Part shown: piece by piece, positions 1-7,761 of the stretch
Position numbering within the stretch: the stretch's first letter is position 1
Layout of the letters: every line of letters starts with the position of its first letter
Assembly (NCBI GenBank): GCA_947455015.1
Contig: CANGMY010000048.1
Location: 1-8,672, forward strand
Source: Microthrixaceae bacterium
GTDB lineage: Bacteria > Actinomycetota > Acidimicrobiia > Acidimicrobiales > Acidimicrobilacustridaceae
Length of the DNA stretch: 8,672 nucleotides
Direction: 5' to 3'
Position numbers and translations under genes: made by a program
Notes under the pieces: model-generated
Database searches by the model: none
Told to the model about the DNA's origin: nothing
What the model saw: only the letters and a program-made list of their open reading frames with translations

Positions 1-513
1 ACGGTTCTGGAAATCGGATTCGGCTCAGGCCTGAATGTTGCGAGTTACCCGCCCGAGATTGAACTCGTCTACGCCGTCGAGCCTGCGCTCACCGCCCGCA
101 AGATTGCGGTGCCGCGAATTGCTGCCTCACCCATTCCCATCCAATACGCCGGTCTACACGGCGAAACGGTCGCGCTTGACGACAACTCCTGTGACGGCGC
201 GATGTGCACCTTCACGCTCTGCACGATTCCTGGCGTCGAACAGGCGCTCGCCGAACTCCGCCGAGTGCTCAAGCCCGGCAGCCGTTTCCACTTTCTCGAA
301 CATGGACTCGCCCCCGATGCAAAAACGCGAACGTGGCAGCGCCGCCTCGATCCCCTTGAAAAGCGACTCGCCGATGGCTGCCACCTCACTCGCGATCCCG
401 TCGAACTCGTCAAGGCCGCTGGCTTCGAACTCGAGTTCGTGCACAGCGAGTACACGAAGGGGCCCAAGCCGTGGGTGTTCATGACCTTCGGTCAGGCCAT
501 CAATCCCGCATGA
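1..513 (+). CDS. Class I SAM-dependent methyltransferase, 3' part
   Basis: The 5' end is cut by the window edge; 170 codons remain in frame 1 up to the TGA at 511-513. The first visible residues, VLEIGFGSGLN, are the glycine-rich motif I that binds S-adenosylmethionine in Rossmann-type methyltransferases, so only a short N-terminal part is missing. Farther along, the DDNSCDGAMCTFTLCTIPG stretch corresponds to the strand-4 region, and LAELRRVLKPGSRFHFLEHG is the typical strand-5 signature of the Methyltransf_11/UbiE-like group. The pattern of FLEHG followed by WQRRLDPLEKRLADGCHLTRD resembles METTL7-like and phospholipid N-methyltransferase-like proteins. The substrate cannot be told from the sequence. 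The protein shows no membrane segment or signal in the visible part and is probably cytoplasmic. The next gene starts 85 bp downstream in the same direction. No terminator was seen between them, so they may be co-transcribed. Confidence 0.88.
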   Translation, partial: TVLEIGFGSGLNVASYPPEIELVYAVEPALTARKIAVPRIAASPIPIQYAGLHGETVALDDNSCDGAMCTFTLCTIPGVEQALAELRRVLKPGSRFHFLEHGLAPDAKTRTWQRRLDPLEKRLADGCHLTRDPVELVKAAGFELEFVHSEYTKGPKPWVFMTFGQAINPA

Positions 514-574
514 CGTGACCCTGCGACGCCTTGAATCTCAAGCATTTCTAAAGGTTTTCTTTACACGAATCAGC

Positions 575-597
575 AGGTGACTCTGGCACGGTCACCT
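575..597. repeat. Inverted repeat just before the DUF1800 start codon
   Basis: AGGTGAC (575-581) and GTCACCT (591-597) form perfect 7-bp arms around a 9-bp spacer, ending one base before the ATG at 599. The 5' arm contains AGGTGA, the only Shine-Dalgarno-like sequence upstream of the gene, but it sits about 18 nt from the ATG, too far for normal use. The repeat could be an operator or an RNA hairpin affecting translation. Short repeats of this size also arise by chance. Confidence 0.4.
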
Positions 598-598
598 T

Positions 599-2278
599 AT
601 GACCGATAGTCAGCACCAGGCAGAGGCGTACGAGGCGCATTCTTCTCGCAGGGACGACGCGGAGTCGCCCACCTCAACCAAAAGAGTGGCGGCGTCTCGC
701 ATATTCGATCGACGTTCTGCGTTGTTTGGTGCAGGCGCTGCGGCCCTCGCCGCGACCGCCGCAGCTTGCACACCTGCCTCGGCCCCGGAAACTCCCGTTT
801 CGCCAGTTCCAGTGGCGCCGACCACCCTTCCGGCGACTGCGGCAACTCCGCCGAGTTCCGAGTCTGGCGAAACTCAGGCTCACATACTGCACATTGCCCG
901 GCGTCTGAGTTTTGGCCCAACGCCGCAACTTCTCGACGCGATTCAGGCCGCCGGAACAACTTCGTGGATCGATCAACAACTCGCATGGGAGTCCATCGAC
1001 GATTCTGCGATGGACGGAATTCTTGCGTCGTACCCACGAGCGCTGATGACTGCAACAGAAATCTCTGCCAACCTCGACCAAAAGCGAACTCGGCAGGAAA
1101 TGGCTGCAGCGACAATTGCCCGCGCGATTTGGGGAAAGCGGCAACTCCACGAATTGCTCGTCGACTTTTGGTCCAACCACCTAAACGTCAACATCAATCA
1201 CGATGCGACCACGCGCCACAAGCCCACAGACGACCGCGATGTGATTCGACGCTATGCAACTGGTCGGTTCGCCAACATGCTCGTTGCATCTGCAAAATCC
1301 CCAGCGATGCTGCTCTATCTCGATCAAGCGTTGTCGCGAGCCGACGGCGGCAGACTTCCAATCGAAAACTACGCAAGAGAGATGCTCGAACTTCACACCG
1401 TCGGCATCGATGGCGGCTACGACGAAGCAGATGTCAAGGAAGTCGCTTACCTGCTTTCGGGTTGGGGAATCGCCAATCGCAACGACGGTGGATTCCAGTT
1501 CCGCCCGCAGTGGCACAACATGGGTCCACTGGCGACCGGCGGCGACGTTCTTGGTTGGCGACCAAATGGGCTCACCGGGGTTGCTGCGGGCGAATCTCTT
1601 CTCGTCTACCTCGCTCGCCACGAGAAGACCGCAACTCGACTTGCCTACAAACTCGCCGTTCGATTTATCGGCGAACACATTCAACCAACCGATGGTGTCG
1701 TCAGTTCCGCCGCTCAGGCGTACACAGCGAATGACACTGCAATCGCACCGATGGTTCGGTCGTTACTTCTTTCCCCCGAATTCCGAGCATCTTCCGGTCG
1801 CAAGATGCGTCGCCCGATTGAGTATTTCGCCAGCATTCTTCGGTCGGTGCAGTTGCAATGGGATCCAGCTCGTGCGACCAACCTCTCGAGCACAGTGATG
1901 TCCCAACTTTCACTCCTTGGCCAAGTACCGCTGGCGTGGGAGACGCCTGACGGCTACCCCGACTTCGACGCTCACTGGACAACTGCTGGAGCAATGGTCG
2001 CTCGTTGGAATCTGGCAACGCTTGGTTCAAACAGTTTCGGCGCTCCTTCACCACAGTTCGATGCGAACCGCATCCTCGGCACACCTGCGCCCGCGACTGT
2101 CGGCGATGCAATTGATCGTGCAGCGATTGCAATTCTCGGAGAACCACTTGAAGCAAATTCGCGCGCGGCAATTCTCTCGGCCTCAGGCCAAACAAGCATG
2201 ACGCCATGGAAGACCACCTCAAACGCGCGGGCGGTTATCGCCTACGTCCTTCAAACCCCTCAAAACCAGATTCGATGA
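599..2278 (+). CDS. DUF1800 family protein, exported via Tat-type signal
   Basis: This 559-residue protein matches the DUF1800 family along its length. It has ARRLSFGPTPQLLDAIQ with TSWIDQQL (about 99-129), FWSNHLNVN (about 190-198), the family hallmark ENYAREMLELHTVGIDGG (about 256-273), a HEKTATRLAYKLAVRFIGE block, LLLSPEF, RRPIEYFASILRS, and GYPDFDAHW near residue 450. The N-terminus has a long polar stretch, then DRRSALF (R38-R39) and a hydrophobic alanine-rich core ending in AAAC (C57). This looks like a Tat signal with a possible but non-ideal lipobox, followed by a Pro/Thr/Ala-rich linker to about residue 95. A GTG at 686 (V30) would give a more usual short n-region, but it has no better ribosome site, so the ATG at 599 is kept. 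The molecular function of DUF1800 is not established. Its stop overlaps the DUF1501 start, the common pairing for this family, so the two probably act together outside the membrane. Confidence 0.9.
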   Translation: MTDSQHQAEAYEAHSSRRDDAESPTSTKRVAASRIFDRRSALFGAGAAALAATAAACTPASAPETPVSPVPVAPTTLPATAATPPSSESGETQAHILHIARRLSFGPTPQLLDAIQAAGTTSWIDQQLAWESIDDSAMDGILASYPRALMTATEISANLDQKRTRQEMAAATIARAIWGKRQLHELLVDFWSNHLNVNINHDATTRHKPTDDRDVIRRYATGRFANMLVASAKSPAMLLYLDQALSRADGGRLPIENYAREMLELHTVGIDGGYDEADVKEVAYLLSGWGIANRNDGGFQFRPQWHNMGPLATGGDVLGWRPNGLTGVAAGESLLVYLARHEKTATRLAYKLAVRFIGEHIQPTDGVVSSAAQAYTANDTAIAPMVRSLLLSPEFRASSGRKMRRPIEYFASILRSVQLQWDPARATNLSSTVMSQLSLLGQVPLAWETPDGYPDFDAHWTTAGAMVARWNLATLGSNSFGAPSPQFDANRILGTPAPATVGDAIDRAAIAILGEPLEANSRAAILSASGQTSMTPWKTTSNARAVIAYVLQTPQNQIR

Positions 2279-3600
2279 TGAACACGACCAACGACGCTGC
2301 AGATTTGCCATCCACGGAACTCGATGCCGCAGTCGGTGTTCCACTTCTCGGTCAGATCGACCGACGTCGCTTTCTCGCTGTTTCAGGAGTTGGGGCTGCC
2401 ACCATCGCCGCTACTGCCTACTTTCGTCCTTCGATCTTCTTCGGCCAGGCGAATGCCGCAGTGAATCAAAGCTCGACAACGGCGAACAACATCATCGTCA
2501 ATATCTTCTTGCGAGGTGGTGCAGATGGACTTTCATTTCTGAGCCCACTCGACGACCGCACCTATCAATCACTTCGGCCGGGTGTCGCCATTCCGGACGC
2601 TTCTGCCCTTGCTATAGACAATCAGTTCGGGTTGCATCCGGCCGCGGCACGCATCAAAGCACTCTTTGATTCCGGACACGCCGCATTCATTCCCGCTGCC
2701 GGTTCACCCAACAACAACCGATCCCATTTCTCGGCTCAAGCGATGATGGACAAAGGTTCATCCAACGATCCCAGTCTCAGAACCGGCTGGCTTGGTCGTT
2801 ACTTCGCAGCGACGTCGGGGGCATCAGACGACGCGTTGCGCGGCGTCTCAGTCGGCAATGGACTCCAACCCTCGCTGCGCGGATCCGACGCCATCGCCAC
2901 CCCGAATCTGCAATCCCTCTCGCTTTCCAGCGCGGGATCCGGCGCATCTTCAAACCAGATTCAGACGGCACTTCGTGCCACGTATCCCGCGGCACCGAAT
3001 GAACTGCTCAGAGCCCAAGGGGCAGCAGCCATGGACATCGTTGCCGAGATCGCCCCGGTCGCCGCAACCTCAGCATCTCCGGCGGGTTGGCCAACCGGGT
3101 TCGGAGGCGCGCTTTGGCCAATCGCAAAACTCGTTGCAGCGGGCTATCCGATCGAAATCGCCACTGCCGATCTTGGCGGTTGGGACGAACACGACGCGAT
3201 GGGCTCGGCGACCGACCCCAATGGCAACCAATACAAACTGGTCGCCGACCTCGATGCCGCGCTCGGCGCCTTCTTCGACTTCATCGGCAGCGCAGCATCC
3301 CGCACAACGGTAATCATCACCACCGAATTCGGTCGCCGCATCGCGATCAACGGTTCCGGTGGAACCGACCACGGCCGCGGCATGGTGATGATGGTGCTTG
3401 GCGCCGGCGTGAATCCAGGAGTGCACGGTGATTGGCCCGGGCTCGTCGACACCGACAATGGCGACGTGAAGGTTGTCAACGATTTTCGAAAGATCTATGC
3501 CGAGGTTCTGGGCCGTCGAATGCGTACGACGAACCTCGCATCGGTGTTTCCCGGATTCGATACCTCACAAGCAAACTGGCTCGGCGTTACGACTGCCTAA
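2275..3600 (+). CDS. DUF1501 family protein, Tat-exported
   Basis: The gene encodes 441 residues from the ATG at 2275, chosen because ATGA at 2275-2278 overlaps the DUF1800 stop, a typical coupled junction. An in-frame ATG at 2278 is nearly equivalent. The open frame extends upstream to 2206 but that part overlaps DUF1800. Residues 29-34 (DRRRFL) plus a hydrophobic stretch and GQANA|A (cleavage near residue 61) make a clear twin-arginine signal. Family motifs are NIFLRGGADGLSFLSPLDD (about 76-94), NNNRSHFSAQAMMDKG (about 147-161), LGGWDEHD (about 299-306), TEFGRR (about 350) and GGTDHGRGMVMMVLG followed by HGDWPGL (about 361-389). DUF1501 proteins are placed in the alkaline-phosphatase-like superfamily, but no reaction is proven for this group. 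The mature protein should be periplasmic or cell-surface, with its DUF1800 partner. A strong hairpin about 40 bp after the stop probably ends the transcript. Confidence 0.92.
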   Translation: MMNTTNDAADLPSTELDAAVGVPLLGQIDRRRFLAVSGVGAATIAATAYFRPSIFFGQANAAVNQSSTTANNIIVNIFLRGGADGLSFLSPLDDRTYQSLRPGVAIPDASALAIDNQFGLHPAAARIKALFDSGHAAFIPAAGSPNNNRSHFSAQAMMDKGSSNDPSLRTGWLGRYFAATSGASDDALRGVSVGNGLQPSLRGSDAIATPNLQSLSLSSAGSGASSNQIQTALRATYPAAPNELLRAQGAAAMDIVAEIAPVAATSASPAGWPTGFGGALWPIAKLVAAGYPIEIATADLGGWDEHDAMGSATDPNGNQYKLVADLDAALGAFFDFIGSAASRTTVIITTEFGRRIAINGSGGTDHGRGMVMMVLGAGVNPGVHGDWPGLVDTDNGDVKVVNDFRKIYAEVLGRRMRTTNLASVFPGFDTSQANWLGVTTA

Positions 3601-3638
3601 CGAGGAGCCTCTCTGCGGTACAAACGCCACCTGACGCG

Positions 3639-3670
3639 ACGAAGGCCCGGGCAGTTGCTCGGGCCTTCGT
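3639..3670. terminator. Hairpin terminator between convergent genes
   Basis: ACGAAGGCCCG (3639-3649) and CGGGCCTTCGT (3660-3670) are perfect 11-bp arms. A wobble pair and two further pairs continue the stem inward, leaving a small loop. It lies 39 bp after the DUF1501 stop and 44 bp before the stop of the convergent glycine-rich gene. There is no real T-tract on either strand, as with many actinobacterial hairpin terminators. The symmetric position suggests it ends transcription from both sides. Confidence 0.75.
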
Positions 3671-3713
3671 TCAAATGAGTTCAACGCATGTTGCGCAGAA
3701 GCGCGAGCGCCGC

Positions 3714-4514
3714 TCAGCCGGTGTAGGCGGGAGCGTTCGGCTCGTCGGGAACGACGGGGGCGGGGCCGCTGATCCAGATTCCGGGAGCGTCGGCGAAGGT
3801 GGTGGAAACCGCCGTCCATCCTGCGGGCAGGGGGTTGGTCAGGCCATCAATCCCGGCACTGCCCGAAATACCGGCAATGCCGGCTGCGCCGTTCGTGCCA
3901 CCACCGGTTCCGCCACCGCCGGCGGTGCCAGCGGTTCCCGCTGTGCCAGCCGTGCCGCGTCCAGCGACGACAACCGGATTGTTGCTGAGCAAAATTCCTG
4001 AGGCAATCGCGTCAACGCCGTCGGTACCGTTCGTACCAGGACTGCCGGGCGTGCCGTCTGGGTTGTTAGGGATGCCACTGACGCCGGGCACACCGGGATA
4101 GCCCGCAGCGCCAGGAGCGCCGTTCGCTCCTACGATCAGGTCAAGAGTCACCGTGGCTGCAGTTGTATTGGTCCAAGTGCCGCTGGCCTTTGCTCCAGCG
4201 CCACCGACGCCACCGAACCCAGGGGCGCCACCGAGTCCACCGAGACCAGCGCCCGCGCCGTAGCCGTTTCCGCCAGCTCCACCTGCGCCGCCATTACCGC
4301 CGGCTCCACCGTTGCCGCCCTTGATCATGATGGTGATCGTTTCACCAGCCAAAACCGTGCATGAGACCGGTCCCGGAGTGGTGAATGCGCCGATGGTGAC
4401 GCATGTGCCCGTCTCAGCCGCCATCGCCGGCGCGCTCGCGCTTACGAAGGCCATTCCACTGCCGGCTAGCAGCGCAGCTGCCGAACCCCCGAGATACTGC
4501 TTCCACGTCTTCAT
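3714..4514 (-). CDS. Secreted glycine-rich / collagen-like repeat protein
   Basis: This encodes 266 residues. The start ATG (4514) is preceded by AGGGG at a 7-nt spacing. Residues 1-32 are a Sec signal peptide: Lys-containing n-region, hydrophobic core, APAMA|A cleavage site. The mature protein begins with a short segment with two cysteines (C38, C52) and LAGETITIMIKGG. Next come Gly-Gly-X repeats (about 66-108), a threonine-rich piece with LDLIVGANGAPG (about 118-134), and Gly-X-Y runs (about 129-168 and 187-225) interrupted by ILLSNNPVVVAGRG. A non-repetitive tail, WTAVSTTFADAPGIWISGP, and a proline-rich end follow. The first half resembles the bacterial glycine-rich beta-sandwich pattern in which Gly-rich loops connect hydrophobic strands; the second half looks collagen-like. 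No sortase motif or membrane anchor is visible, so it is probably released or loosely wall-associated. Function is unknown; adhesion or surface structure is a guess. It is monocistronic between two hairpins. Confidence 0.78.
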   Translation of the reverse strand: MKTWKQYLGGSAAALLAGSGMAFVSASAPAMAAETGTCVTIGAFTTPGPVSCTVLAGETITIMIKGGNGGAGGNGGAGGAGGNGYGAGAGLGGLGGAPGFGGVGGAGAKASGTWTNTTAATVTLDLIVGANGAPGAAGYPGVPGVSGIPNNPDGTPGSPGTNGTDGVDAIASGILLSNNPVVVAGRGTAGTAGTAGTAGGGGTGGGTNGAAGIAGISGSAGIDGLTNPLPAGWTAVSTTFADAPGIWISGPAPVVPDEPNAPAYTG

Positions 4515-4580
4515 TTACTGACCCCTACTCGTCTGAACATTTCCACCGGGATTTCCAATGAAGGGTCGCAGGAAGTCCAT

Positions 4581-4883
4581 TTGGTGGCTTTGCCCGCGAA
4601 GCATCGGAACCATACCTCATGCCCTTGCGAGGGGCACGAAGGCACACGAACACGAACACGAACAAAACATGACGAAGTCCCGAGCGAATCCCCGTCTTCT
4701 CATTCGAAATGCACTCGGCTTGATCCCGATCGTTGCGAAATCTTTCTCCTCACGCTGCAACTCGGTTTTTCCTACGAAGAAGTCGCCGCGGTGATTGGTT
4801 GCTCGATCGGCACTGTTTGCTCATGCCTCGCGCGCGCTCGGGCCGAACTTCTCGAAGCGATGCGCTCTGCCGAGACCGGCTGA
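4581..4883 (+). pseudogene. ECF sigma factor remnant, region 4 only
   Basis: The open frame runs from a GTG at 4581 to the TGA at 4881-4883 (100 residues), but only about the last 57 residues look like protein. RLDPDRCEIFLLTLQLGFSY, then EEVAAVIGCSIGTV and CLARARAELLEAM, is a sigma-70 region 4 helix-turn-helix, as at the C-terminus of ECF sigma factors. Region 2, needed for core RNA polymerase and -10 binding, is absent: upstream is low-complexity sequence and then the start of a divergent gene. Three positions that are usually Arg in this family (DRREI, TVRSRL) are Cys here, each reachable by one C-to-T change of a CGC codon. This suggests decay rather than a working factor. A small standalone helix-turn-helix protein cannot be excluded. 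It is divergent from the glycine-rich protein gene and convergent with nrdJ. Confidence 0.62.
4635..4662. repeat. CACGAA hexamer repeats
   Basis: CACGAA occurs at 4635-4640 and then three times in tandem at 4645-4662. In the frame of the sigma-factor remnant this gives a TRTRTR-like stretch unrelated to the sigma family. It marks the non-homologous sequence upstream of the conserved region 4 and may reflect slippage in decaying DNA. Confidence 0.55.
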
Positions 4884-4889
4884 ACATTC

Positions 4890-4926
4890 ACAAAAATGAA
4901 GATGGCCCGAGCCGAAGCCCGGGCCA
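4890..4926 (-). terminator. Intrinsic terminator of nrdJ
   Basis: On the minus strand, TGGCCCGGGC (4926-4917), loop TTCG, then GCTCGGGCCA (4912-4903) form a 10-bp stem with one G-U pair, closed by a C(UUCG)G tetraloop. It is followed by TCTTCATTTTTG, a U-rich tail reaching about 4890. It begins 30 bp after the nrdJ stop codon. The same hairpin lies 19 bp after the sigma remnant on the other strand, without a T-tract there. Confidence 0.85.
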
Positions 4927-4956
4927 CCATTCAGACTGCGTTGTGCGGTGCGTGAA

Positions 4957-7749
4957 TCAGCTGCAACCGCTGGTGGTGCCGCATGACGGGCATGCGTGGC
5001 AGGAACCAGCACGCTGCATGGTGACACCGCACTGCATGCACATCGGTGCATCGTGATTGGTTGTCTTCACTTCACGAACCATCGTGGTTTGCGTCTCGGT
5101 GAGAAGCGTGGTGACCGACTCAATTGAAGGCGGATCAACAGGCATCTCGGAACCCTGACGAGTCTCAATCGCATCGTCGACACCAGGAAGGGTCGGCTGC
5201 ATGCGCTCTGAAGTGGTGAGGATGTTGAGTTCCGCACGCTCCTCAGGTGAGAGATACTCGATCGCCATGCGGCGGAAGAGGTAATCCATGAGCGAGTTCG
5301 CGATACGGATATCGGGATCGTCGGTCATGCCCGCTGGTTCGAATCGCATTCCGGTGAACGCTTCAATGAAGGAGCGCAACGGCACGCCGTACTGAAGGCC
5401 ATGCGATACCGAGATGGCGAAGGCGTCCATGATGCCGGCGAGGGTGGAACCCTGCTTCGAGACACGGACGAAGATTTCGCCTGGTCGACCGTCTTCGTAT
5501 TCACCAACGGTGACGAAGCCCTTGCAGTCGGCGACGCGGAACTCGAAGGTGCGCGACACACGGGTGCGAGGAAGCTTCTGACGGATCGGCTGGTAGACGA
5601 TCTTCTCGACAACACGCTCGATGACTTCGGTTGCGCCAGCAACCGGATCGATTTCGTCGTCATCTTTCTTTGACGCTGAAAGGGGCTGTGCCACCTTGCA
5701 ATTGTCGCGGTAGATGGCGACGGCCTTGATGCCAAGCTGCCAGGCCTCGATGTGGAGCTTCTCGACCTCTTCGACCGAAACGTCTTCGGGCATGTTGACG
5801 GTCTTGGAAATGGCGCCAGAGATGAACGGCTGTACAGCACCCATCATGCGGATGTGGCCGCTGTAGTGGATGGTGTTGTCACCCATCGAGCAAGCGAACA
5901 CCGGAATGTGCTCGGCCTTGATGTGCGGTGCACCGAGGATCGACATGTTCTCGTTGATGTAGGCAACGATTTCTTCGATCTGCGCATCGGTGTAACCAAG
6001 CTTGGTGAGGGCACGAGGAATCGTCTGGTTGACGATCGACATGGTGCCGCCGCCGACAAGCTTCTTCATCTTGACCAGACCAAGGTCGGGCTCAACACCA
6101 GTGGTGTCGCAGTCCATCATGAGGCCGATGGTGCCAGTCGGCGCGAGCACCGTGGCCTGCGAGTTACGCACACCAACTTCAGCGGCGAGTTCGCATGCGT
6201 CGTCCCATGACTGCTGAGCGGCCGAAAGCAATGCCGGAGGAACGAGTTCCTCGTCGATGCTGGCGGCAGCGGCGCGGTGCTGACCAAGGACACGGAGCAT
6301 GTGCTCGGCGTTTTCGGCATAGCCAGCGAACGCACCCATGCGTGAAGCGGTACGAGCCGAAGTGGCGTAGGCGTGACCGGTCATGAGCGAGGTGATCGCA
6401 CCGGCAAGGGCACGGCCTTCGTCGGAGTCGTAGGGAAGACCAAGGGCCATAAGAAGGGCGCCGAGGTTCGCGTAACCAAGACCAAGCTGGCGGAACTTGC
6501 GGGAGTTGTCGCCGATCGGAACGGTCGGGTAATCGGCGTTACCGACGAGGATTTCCTGCGCCGTGAACATGATCTCGATCGTGTGCTTGTAGGCATTGAT
6601 GTCGAACACGCCGTCTTCGCCGAGGTAATGGAGAAGGTTGATGCTGGCGAGGTTGCACGCGGAATTGTCGATGTGCATGTATTCCGAGCACGGGTTCGAA
6701 CCATTGATACGACCGGTATTGCACGCGGTGTGCCAGTGGTTGATCGTGGTGTCGAACTGCATGCCGGGGTCGGCGCATTCCCATGTGGCCTGCGAAATCT
6801 GACGCATGAGATCGCGAGCGCGGATCGTCTTGACGATTGCGCCGTCGTGCACCGCACGCAGATGCCAATCGGTGTCGTCAACAACAGCCTGCATGAAGTC
6901 GTCGGTAACACGAACAGAGTTGTTCGCGTTCTGGTACTGGATGGAGGTGATGTCAGCGCCATCGAGGTCCATGTCGAAGCCGGCATCGCGGAGTGCACGG
7001 GCCTTCTTTTCTTCACGGGACTTGCACCAGATGAACTCTTCGATGTCGGGATGATCGACATTGAGGATGACCATCTTGGCGGCGCGACGGGTCTTGCCGC
7101 CGGACTTGATGGTGCCGGCGGATGCATCGGCACCACGCATGAAGCTCACGGGACCGGAAGCAGTACCGCCACCCTTGAGGAATTCCTTCGAGGAACGAAT
7201 GCGGGAAAGGTTGATACCTGCGCCCGAGCCACCCTTGAAGATGGTGCCTTCCTCGACGTACCAGTTGAGAATGGAGTCCATCTTGTCGTCCACCGACAAG
7301 ATGAAACATGCCGATGCCTGCTGCGGTACGCCTTCAACACCGATGTTGAACCACACCGGCGAGTTGAACGCAGCGCGCTGGGTGATGATGATGTACTTCA
7401 GTTCGGCACGGAACGCTTCGGCTTCTTCGTCGGTGACGAAGTAACCATCGCGGATGCCCCATTCGGTGATGGTGTCGGCAACGCGATCGGCGACCTGCTT
7501 GAGCGACCATTCGCGCTCATCGGTGTCGGGGGTGCCGCGGAAGTACTTCTGAGCGACGATGTTGGTGGCGTTCAGCGACCAACCAAGCGGGAACTCGACG
7601 CCGAGTTGCTCGAAGGCAACCTCGCCGGTCTTCCAGTTGGAGATGCGAGCGTCACGACGCTCCCAACCAACCTGATCGAATGGGTGGGTGTCGGCGCTTG
7701 TGTAGTGCCGACGGATGCCGATGCCGGCCTGTTCAGGTGCCAGGGCCAT
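4957..7749 (-). CDS. nrdJ: Adenosylcobalamin-dependent (class II) ribonucleotide reductase
   Basis: NrdJ reduces ribonucleotides to deoxyribonucleotides in the cytoplasm, using adenosylcobalamin to make the thiyl radical without needing oxygen. The 930-residue protein is full length, and its ATG is preceded by GGAGGA at 6 nt. Visible catalytic elements, by comparison with Thermotoga NrdJ, are C148 (SACFI) and C365 (NSACNLASIN) as the redox pair, and N352-P-C354-S-E356 as the thiyl-radical motif, with the expected 11-residue gap from C354 to C365. LAPTGTIGLMMDCDTTGVEPD (about 535-555) is the conserved barrel segment. An acidic linker (about 690-725) leads to a TSCPD domain (about 727-830). The C-terminal tail has six cysteines (C904, C907, C917, C920, C923, C929), probably a zinc-ribbon-like or redox-relay tail that re-reduces the active site. 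No NrdR or other nrd gene is adjacent. It is monocistronic, with its own promoter, NrdR boxes and terminator. Confidence 0.97.
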   Translation of the reverse strand: MALAPEQAGIGIRRHYTSADTHPFDQVGWERRDARISNWKTGEVAFEQLGVEFPLGWSLNATNIVAQKYFRGTPDTDEREWSLKQVADRVADTITEWGIRDGYFVTDEEAEAFRAELKYIIITQRAAFNSPVWFNIGVEGVPQQASACFILSVDDKMDSILNWYVEEGTIFKGGSGAGINLSRIRSSKEFLKGGGTASGPVSFMRGADASAGTIKSGGKTRRAAKMVILNVDHPDIEEFIWCKSREEKKARALRDAGFDMDLDGADITSIQYQNANNSVRVTDDFMQAVVDDTDWHLRAVHDGAIVKTIRARDLMRQISQATWECADPGMQFDTTINHWHTACNTGRINGSNPCSEYMHIDNSACNLASINLLHYLGEDGVFDINAYKHTIEIMFTAQEILVGNADYPTVPIGDNSRKFRQLGLGYANLGALLMALGLPYDSDEGRALAGAITSLMTGHAYATSARTASRMGAFAGYAENAEHMLRVLGQHRAAAASIDEELVPPALLSAAQQSWDDACELAAEVGVRNSQATVLAPTGTIGLMMDCDTTGVEPDLGLVKMKKLVGGGTMSIVNQTIPRALTKLGYTDAQIEEIVAYINENMSILGAPHIKAEHIPVFACSMGDNTIHYSGHIRMMGAVQPFISGAISKTVNMPEDVSVEEVEKLHIEAWQLGIKAVAIYRDNCKVAQPLSASKKDDDEIDPVAGATEVIERVVEKIVYQPIRQKLPRTRVSRTFEFRVADCKGFVTVGEYEDGRPGEIFVRVSKQGSTLAGIMDAFAISVSHGLQYGVPLRSFIEAFTGMRFEPAGMTDDPDIRIANSLMDYLFRRMAIEYLSPEERAELNILTTSERMQPTLPGVDDAIETRQGSEMPVDPPSIESVTTLLTETQTTMVREVKTTNHDAPMCMQCGVTMQRAGSCHACPSCGTTSGCS

Positions 7750-7755
7750 GAGAAG

Positions 7756-7761
7756 TCCTCC
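7756..7761 (-). promoter_or_regulatory. nrdJ ribosome binding site
   Basis: GGAGGA on the minus strand, 6 nt from the ATG at 7749, is a near-perfect Shine-Dalgarno sequence. It fixes the start of nrdJ over the in-frame upstream sequence. Confidence 0.85.

Noticed and set aside
766..1734. 322-codon alternative frame inside the DUF1800 gene
   Set aside because: Arg/Ser/Cys-rich shadow translation with no motifs; the DUF1800 frame carries all family signatures.
3800..4330. CRISPR-like or satellite repeat array
   Set aside because: The repetition follows the Gly-X-Y codon pattern of a coding frame; there are no constant repeats with unique spacers.
4312..4521. Plus-strand frame antisense to the 5' end of the glycine-rich gene
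   Set aside because: It looks like a hydrophobic small protein only because it mirrors the signal peptide and glycine-rich region; no ribosome site.
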